A stretch of DNA of 64,000 nt from Chirona hameri. Taxonomy: Eukaryota > Arthropoda > Thecostraca > Balanomorpha > Balanidae. This document shows, piece by piece, positions 57,465 through 64,000 of the stretch (within the stretch, counting starts at the first letter, position 1; each line of letters opens with the position of its first letter). The stretch spans positions 40,979 through 104,978 of the forward strand of contig JAXIVJ010002696.1 of NCBI GenBank assembly GCA_036785665.1, read 5' to 3'. The notes beneath the pieces were generated by a model. It saw nothing but the letters and a program-made list of their open reading frames with translations, was not told where the DNA came from and made no database searches. The translations under genes and the position numbers were made by a program.

Positions 57465-58138
57465 GGCGAGACCGACCTCCTCATGACTGTATGTGGCCCC
57501 ACTGAGACGGGATGGACCTCCTCATGACTGTATGTGGCCCCACTGAGATGGGATGGACCTCCTCATGACTGTATGTGGCCCCACTGAGATGGGATGGACC
57601 TCCTCATGACTGTATGTGGCCCCACTGAGACGGGATGGACCTCCTCATGACTGTATGTGGCTCCACTGAGATGGGACGGACCTCCTCACGACTGTATGTG
57701 GCCCCACTGAGACGGGATGGACCTCCTCATGACTGTATGTGGCTCCACTGAGACGGGATGGACCTCCTCATGACTGTATGTGGCTCCACTGAGATGGGAC
57801 GGACCTCCTCATGACTGTATGTGGCTCCACTGAGACGGGATGGACCTCCTCATGACTGTATGTGGCCCCACTGAGACGGGATGGACCTCCTCGTGATTCT
57901 ATGTGGCCCCACTGAGGCGTGGTGGTCGGGTGTGGGACCGAACTGAGGCGGGACGGACCTCCTCATGACTGTATGTGGCCCCACTGAGGCGTGGTGGTCG
58001 GGTGTGGGACCGAACTGAGGCGGGACGGACCTCCTCATGACTGTATGTGGCCCCACTGAGGCGTGGTGGTCGGGTGTGGGACCGAACTGAGGCGGGACGG
58101 ACCTCCTCATGACTGTATGTGGCCCCACTGAGGCTCAG
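57446..58138. repeat. 41-bp then 72-bp array over the CCDC142 stop codon
   Basis: About eleven copies of a 41-bp unit (TGTATGTGGCCCCACTGAGA start) are followed by three copies of a 72-bp derivative. The first copy contains the real stop, CACTGA. No AATAAA was seen within the array. Confidence 0.92.
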
Positions 58139-59149
58139 CTAAGCGTAGTCCGACGGAGATCAGTCGGGACAGCGGAACTCTGTGTAGAATAACTCAGGTG
58201 ATGGATCTGTCCGGAGGTCAGACTGTGGTCCTTATGTACCCGGCTCAATTGAGACTAGAGTGTAGTGTGTGACCAAACTGAGGCAGCGGTACGGCCGGGA
58301 TGTACTATGTGACCAGGCTGCCGCTGTTCTTGTTCTTGTTGGACTTGTTCACTGGACGAAAGCCCGACTCAGACTGGTCTGTGGTGGCCCCGCAGGGACG
58401 GTGGCATGCTGTTGTTATATAGCGTCCGTGGGGAGGTGGCGACTCCCCCTCCCCCTCCCCCTCCCCCTCCCCCTCCCCCTCCCCCTCCCCCACACACGCA
58501 CACAGCCGTGACGTGATGCATGTGGCGTAACTGTGGCCCTGCACGACCCAACCCGAAATTATTCCCCTGGGTGTGCCCACCAATCCAGATGCATGGGCCC
58601 GTCTGTGGCCCTGTTGCCTGCCAAGACTAGAAGGCTGTATGCTGTAAAACTGAGACTGCGGTCCGGCTGTATTGTAAGACATCAGCTAATTCTCCTATGC
58701 GTCCAGAGGTTCCCGTGTGTGTTCCGACTGCGCACTCGTTTCATCGTCCAACTTCCAAACTGATCACCTTGCTGCTTGTCAAGAACATAGCCTCAGTGAA
58801 GCTGGAATGCGGTTACAGTGTGACCCTGCTGTTTGGTGGTATTTGGTGATAAACGTGATCTTGCTATTCTTTCCAGCTGTCTTGGTGGTATTATTTGTGT
58901 TGAACAGTATATGACAGATGGACTTGTGATTGTTGAACACTAACCTAACAGTGCACGGGTTTAATTGCCCGGTGTCTGTACTGTCTACTGTACATTAAAC
59001 TGTCTAGTATAATTGTCCTGCCCATCCCGGCCAGTGACAGCTGTCAGCCATTTTTCTGCTCTTCCTGCGTCCCGGCCGGCTGCCGAGGCCACCTGGCGCG
59101 CCATTCTCTGGCTGAAATGTGCTCAGCTCGCCTTCTACCGATCAGGAAT
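58139..59149. other. 3' region, (CCCCCT)n at 58441-58492
   Basis: A clean CCCCCT hexanucleotide array of about nine units. Otherwise nothing is recognised; ATTAAA at 58992 may serve as a late poly(A) signal for the gene before it. Confidence 0.55.
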
Positions 59150-59179
59150 CCTGTGATGCATCCGTCGCGCTCCTGGTGT

Positions 59180-59622
59180 GATCAGCCCCAGTCCACTCCG
59201 TCCCGGTGTGGTCAGCCCACTCCGTCCCGGTGTGATCAGGAATCACTCCGTCCCGGTGTGGTCAGCCCACTCCGTCCCGGTGTGGTCAGACCACTCCGTC
59301 CCGGTGTGATCAGCCCACTCCGTCCCGGTGTGATCAGCCCACTCCGTCCCGGTGTGATCAGGAATCACTCCGCCCCGGTGTGATCAGCCCACTCCGTCCC
59401 GGTGTGGTCAGCCCGCTCCGTCCCGGTGTGATCAGGAATCACTCCGTCCCGGTGTGGTCAGCCCACTCCGTCCCGGTGTGGTCAGCCCGCTCCGTCCCGG
59501 TGTGATCAGGAATCACTCCGTCCCGGTGTGATCAGCCCACTCCGTCCCGGTGTGGTCAGCCCACTCTGTCCCGGTGTGATCAGCCCACTCCGTCCCGGTG
59601 TGATCAGCCCACTCCGTCCTGG
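59180..59622. repeat. 24-bp minisatellite
   Basis: About 18 copies of CCACTCCGTCCCGGTGTGATCAG-type units, with a GATCAGGAATCA variant every few units. Confidence 0.93.
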
Positions 59623-60309
59623 TGTTGAACTGTTGTTACGGTCGTGCGGGTTGTTCCTATCGGTGACTATTTGGCTGCGTATTCGCTCGGTCGTGTCTTG
59701 ATGACCGACAACAGGTCAGTAGTGGAGTTGTAATTGTTCTAGTCTGCTGTCTAGTCGAAGCTCTGGTCTGAAGTCGAAGCTCTGTAGCGGTGAAAACGCA
59801 GCTCAGTCTCGGTGTATTGTGGAGTTGTTAATTGGAGAGTTGTAGTGATGCTCGTAGTTCAGGGACTTGTTAGAGGTAATGCTGCGACTGACAGTGATGT
59901 TATGGGACATCATACATACACTGGGACGAGTATCGCCGTGCTCCGATTGTAATCCAGTGTCTGCAGTATTGTATAATATGTTCATGACGGCAAAGTGCGG
60001 TCAGCGAACAGCAGCCACTCTTTATTGCCGACAATGCCTCCATTCCGTCCGTGAGCAATATGTGCCAGCCAATTGGGACCCTTTCCAGGATGAAAACAGC
60101 ACCGTGTCAAAGCAGGGATGTCATTACGGGGACGCGTGTTGGGTAACTGATACCGTTGCGGAGGACTGCCTGTGTTCCGAACTGATGATCCTGGTGCTCT
60201 ATTCTCTCGTTTCACACGGGCGCGGCCGTCTCGTGAACTGCTTCCGTCCGACTGAGCCGACTGTTAGCCACTGAACCGATATCCGTCCTGCCTGGCTGCT
60301 GAGTTTGCC
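59623..60309. other. intergenic, no gene seen
   Basis: A 135-codon frame at 59867 has no recognisable domain and no sign of selection that I can judge. I do not call it. Confidence 0.4.
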
Positions 60310-60660
60310 AGTGAAACGATGCAGTGTATGTGACGTCTGTATGACATGATGTAACGTCAATGTGACGTCAGTATGGCGACATGGTGTAACGTCAGTATGA
60401 CGGAATGATGCAACGACATTATGTAACGTCAGTGTTGTATCATGGTGTGACGTCAGTATGGCGTCATGATGTGACGCCCGTGTGGTGGTATGGTGTGACG
60501 TCAATATGGTGCCATGATACGTCATGATGTCACCCCATTGTTGCGTCATGATGTGACGTCATTATGTGGCGTCAGTATGACGCCATGATGTAACGTCAGT
60601 GTGCCGTCATGCTGTGACGTCGACGTGAGGACTTTGCGCCCCTTCCATATGTGACGTCGA
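60310..60660. repeat. degenerate TGACGTCA-rich array
   Basis: About 14 imperfect units of roughly 22-30 bp around GTGACGTCAGTATGGCGTCA. At least five full TGACGTCA sites (CREB/ATF-type) occur. Whether they bind factors is unknown. Confidence 0.8.
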
Positions 60661-61163
60661 TCTGAGACGCGTTGTTTTATGAGAAGTCTTCTGCAGTTCG
60701 GTTAGTCGAGCCTGGTGGTATCGCTGAGTGAGGTCTAGCCAATTGTTCTGTGAAGTTATTGAGGAGAGTCAGTGCTGGTAAGGTGTCAGACGACGTGCGA
60801 TCTAGGACAGGGAGAGTAACGTAGGTTTGGTAGTTCACCTAACGGCGATTTCAGCCAAGGTGGGAGGGATAGTGCAATACAGAGGCAGAAACTAGTGCTA
60901 CTGAATAAGAGTACTTAGCTCGCCACGTTTGTGAGACTTATATACTGGTTTATCGGTAAAACACATGTTAGCTGTAATGGCCAAATATATTGTATTTGAA
61001 GCTAAACTTGGATTTTTAACCTCGTGTCCAAATAATTATTGTTTCATAGACGGTCGGGTTTTAATGGGAAATATTACCGTGTGAATGAACACGACCATCT
61101 AAAACGGATGATTCGCGCTACCTTCCTCAGCTTGACAATTCAAAGTTCAATATAAACCTCGCC
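60661..61163. other. spacer, nothing recognised
   Basis: Mixed sequence without gene or repeat signal. Confidence 0.4.
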
Positions 61164-62153
61164 TTAACCCGCGAGTTACTGGGGTATATTCCATAACTCG
61201 ACTAACTGGGGGGGGGGGGGGGGGGGGGGGGAAACAGAATATTGTTGACCTCGGGGTCACCGATGACGTTACAGGTCAGGTCAAGTACAAAATGTTCGAC
61301 CGTGTCAAAAGATCTCAATGGATGGAATTGTCGCGCAAAATTGCGATATTAAACGCATAAGCAGTCGATAAATCGGTATGATTCGTGTGTCTGACACTTC
61401 TAAGTACCATTCTAAGCTGTTTATGACTTTGGGTCAGGTCAAGGTCATCCGAGGTCACGAGGTCAAACTGCAGATTACGGTCATTAGGCGTTGTAACACA
61501 TGTTTATGGGTTTGTTTTTCGTCTAGAACGCGAAAAATGACCCTAGAACATTGTTTGTTCCATATAAATAGAAGTGCAAAGCAAATACAAATGCATTTTT
61601 GTATGCATAGTAATGCTGTGAGAGGTGGCCGATTTTTGTCATTTAAAAGTCATAAGTCAGTCATTTTTGAAGATATCAACTTCAAATTTGGTACACATAT
61701 TCACCGAACACGTCTCGATCACATATATTCCGGTTTTGGGATAATTATGATTTTTTGTGCAAAACTTTGTAAAAAAAAATGTATTTTGATTTCTCAAAAT
61801 TTTGAATTAAAAAAGCAAACAAAATCCGAGATGGCAGTTTCATAGCCCGGTCTATTGTCAGTAATTTGATTTAAGACAATTTAATTTATCTCAAACATTG
61901 TACCTTTGGCAGCGTTTTCCGCAAACCATTATTTTCAACAAAAACCGAAGAACATGACTGCACTGACGTCATTCCCGGTTGACCTATCATAACCTCATCT
62001 TTTTCCTTTAGCTAACATGTGTAGAATGGATGTGAGAGAAAGTACTGCAAGTTTGGTGACGATACTGGTGTTGGTTTAGGAGTTATTGCAAAATAACGGG
62101 AGGGGGGGTAAAAAATACCCCCCCCCCCCCCCCCAGTAAGTCGCGGGTTTTAA
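61164..62153. mobile_element. piggyBac-like MITE, third copy
   Basis: It begins TTAACCCGCGAGTTACTGG with a 26-G run at 61206-61231 and ends CAGTAAGTCGCGGGTTTTAA. The body matches 51972-53054, but about 65 bp next to the left G run is missing. Confidence 0.82.
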
Positions 62154-62504
62154 AAGGGAAACTATTTGTCTCCGGCTAAAGCAAGGCAAAGCTGTTCTGG
62201 AAGTTGGTGATCATCACAGCCTTATCCCTGTCCAGGGGTGTAGGTTCCTATTCAGTTGGAGAGCTTCAGCCCCTCCAACTTTGGCGAAAAAGTGGGGCAA
62301 ATCCGGGGAGAAATGTGCATTTTGTGGATTTTGGTGGTACTTTAAGCGATTTTTTTCCAGCTCAGCCCCCTTCCCCTCAACTTGTCTGGAGAAGCTACGC
62401 CCCTGTCCCTGTCACTGATACTTCCTTGACTATACATAGTTTGAGGCTTCTTTGAAGGAGCTTCCAATGATCCAGAATGTTGGAGGCTTGGAACGCGCGT
62501 TTAC
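62154..62504. other. spacer
   Basis: Nothing recognised. Confidence 0.35.
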
Positions 62505-62735
62505 ACGTAACGTATGCTGTGCCGTACAGTTCAGCAGTTCCTATTCCAGTCAATAGATGTCTCTCAGGGAGGTGCCTGTTGCATGCTGTGCCGCATAACT
62601 GCAGTTTCCTATTATTGCCAATAGATGTCTCTCAGGGAGGCGCCTGGTGCATGCTGTGCCGCATAACTCTGCAGTTTCCTATTATTGCCAATAGATGTCT
62701 CTCAGGGAGGCGCCTGGTGCATGCTGTGCCGCACG
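62505..62735. repeat. 68-70-bp tandem repeat, three copies
   Basis: CAATAGATGTCTCTCAGGGA recurs at 62551, 62619 and 62689, with GCATGCTGTGCCGCATAACT between. Confidence 0.88.
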
Positions 62736-62777
62736 CATATTTGGAAATGTCGAATACAAAAGCCAGACCTATCATAC

Positions 62778-63137
62778 TTAAAGGGAGTCTTGTTCACCTT
62801 TACATGGTGTTTTGAACTGAGATAGCAGATTTGTAGAGCAGATCGAAAAACGAGTCGTGGTGAAAGAATTATCTCGCCACGCAAAGTAATTTCGACACAG
62901 GTGACAGGACTAGTGTCGTGGTAGTAGATCGGGGTACGAAACAGCGTCTTCTAAAAGGGGCCCTTTTAGAAGACGCCGTTCGGCTGTTTCGTGCCCCGAT
63001 CGGGGCACGAAACTTGAAACTCTTCGACGATCCATCTATCGTCCACACAAATGCCACATTCGTTTTTTCAGCTCGAAATACCCCGTATTAGCCAAATTTC
63101 AAGACATCTTTCAAGGTGACCTATTTATTCCCTTTAA
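62778..63137. mobile_element. TTAA MITE with nested palindromes
   Basis: The ends TTAAAGGGAGTCTTGTTCACC and GGTGACCTATTTATTCCCTTTAA match the MITEs at 33732 and 34095. Inside lie two perfect palindromes, at 62944-62976 (16-bp arms, 1-nt spacer) and 62986-63013 (28 bp, no spacer). Confidence 0.85.
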
Positions 63138-63375
63138 GCAGCCATAAGTCAGTCAAAACTATAGATATTGCTTTGAAATTCGGTTTGGGCATCGTCCATA
63201 CTTGGTTCTCCAAGATATATTCCGTTTTTTTTATTTTTAATATGTTTGAGATAAAAATAATCAAATCATATAAAATCATATTTAGATACCGGAATTATAT
63301 TGGAGAACCAAGTATGGACGATGCCCAAACCGAATTTCAAAACAATATCTATATTTTTGACTGACTTATGGCTCC
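63138..63375. repeat. inverted duplication of a MITE segment
   Basis: GCCATAAGTCAGTCAAAA to GGTTCTCCAA (63142-63212) is repeated in inverted form at 63299-63373, with an AT-rich loop. This is a foldback made from one family segment. Confidence 0.85.
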
Positions 63376-64000
63376 CTAGGCAGGCACGTAGCCAAGCCCC
63401 GCCCCCCCCCCTCCTGGAGGCCAGGAGGCTCTTTTTGAGCGCTCCGAAAAGGACCGACGAGACCACGCGAAGCGCAGTATCGCAGAGACCGCGCAAAGCG
63501 GCTGGCGCGGACATGACAAGGCGTCATTAAAACGTCATTATCTCCAACGTATTACATCAATTTCATTGGAATTTGGTGAGAAAGCGTAGAAGTAGTGCAG
63601 CATTAGGTACTAAACGCTTGACGTTGATATCTATCATAGTTTTCAAGTTATTGAGAAAATCTGGGAAGAGGGCATATTCTGCCCCCCCCCCCCCTCCAGC
63701 GGGGCGCGGGTTAAGTGTCACCGGGGAGGTGCGTTGTTTTGTCTATCATTGAAAGAAAGGGATACATACAAACTTCAAATGAAATCATTCGAGAGAAGAA
63801 AACAAACTTCCGTTTTCATGAAGTTTTCTCCTAAGATCATTGTTTGTCACGTTCAGTGCAGGGAACGCGCGGGGCTCATACTTGTATTAAGTGCCCCTCT
63901 CAGATTCCTGTGGGGGGAGATTTACCCCTGATGCCCCCCCCCCCTGGATCCGCCAGTGCCAGCAATTACCACCAAGGAGAGCCTCTGGCAGACACTTAAT
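63376..64000. other. MITE tail and window end
   Basis: 63516-63714 matches the right end of the 13190/23937 family and finishes GCGGGTTAA. After that no gene is seen. Confidence 0.6.

Noticed and set aside
59867..60274. 135-codon + frame
   Set aside because: No family resemblance, no splice or poly(A) context that supports a gene.
46821..61845. Similar small frames at 46821, 52288 and 61378 (MTLGQVKVIRGHEVKL)
   Set aside because: They look conserved only because the MITE DNA is repeated. The three lengths differ and a stop interrupts each.

Overview
The window is eukaryotic nuclear DNA. Genes are split by introns with GT/AG borders, there are several non-LTR retrotransposons, a Ty3/gypsy element, TTAA-flanked MITEs and many micro- and minisatellites. 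An arthropod, perhaps a GC-rich crustacean such as a barnacle, is my best guess. That is an inference from gene style and repeat content; nothing in the sequence fixes the species.

Host genes. (1) The 3' half of a Rab GDP-dissociation inhibitor gene lies on the + strand (four exons, 1338-3359, poly(A) signal 3893). (2) A complete BAP31 (BCAP31) gene lies on the - strand (four coding exons, 20045 down to 7629). It is convergent with GDI and carries one apparent extra base in exon 4. (3) A CCDC142-like gene lies on the + strand (eight coding exons, 41678-57464). Its exon phases join into an 822-codon frame. (4) A THAP zinc-finger exon (25500-25149, - strand) carries a frameshift. All other recognisable coding sequence belongs to mobile elements.

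Layout. 1-769 is (TG)n plus a G run. 1-3.9 kb holds GDI. 4.9-6.5 kb holds minisatellites. 7.6-20 kb is BAP31, whose introns hold a CR1-like LINE with an SGNH-type ORF (9.1-12.5 kb), a 3.6-kb TA-flanked inverted-repeat element filled with a 12-bp satellite (14.8-18.4 kb) and a second LINE remnant. 20-28 kb holds a MULE-like element with a 10-bp target duplication, a LINE tail, a piggyBac-like MITE, the THAP exon and a P-element/THAP9-like transposase remnant. 28.1-32.6 kb is an intact gag-pol frame without recognisable paired LTRs. 33.2-35.5 kb is an L2/CR1-like LINE split by two MITEs that share one TTAA. 35.9-39.9 kb is rich in foldback DNA, including a palindrome-dense 304-bp tandem unit. 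41.7-58.1 kb is the CCDC142-like gene with large tandem arrays in its introns and at its stop codon. 58-64 kb is repeat-rich and shows no gene.

The main observation is that tandem duplications repeatedly cover exon borders of the host genes: a GDI acceptor, the BAP31 exon-4 acceptor, the CCDC142 exon-2 donor, the exon-5 acceptor and the CCDC142 stop codon. The arrays multiply splice sites or the stop codon next to the real ones. The second theme is repeated insertion into TTAA by at least two non-autonomous families, including an insertion whose removal at one TTAA restores the split LINE frame.
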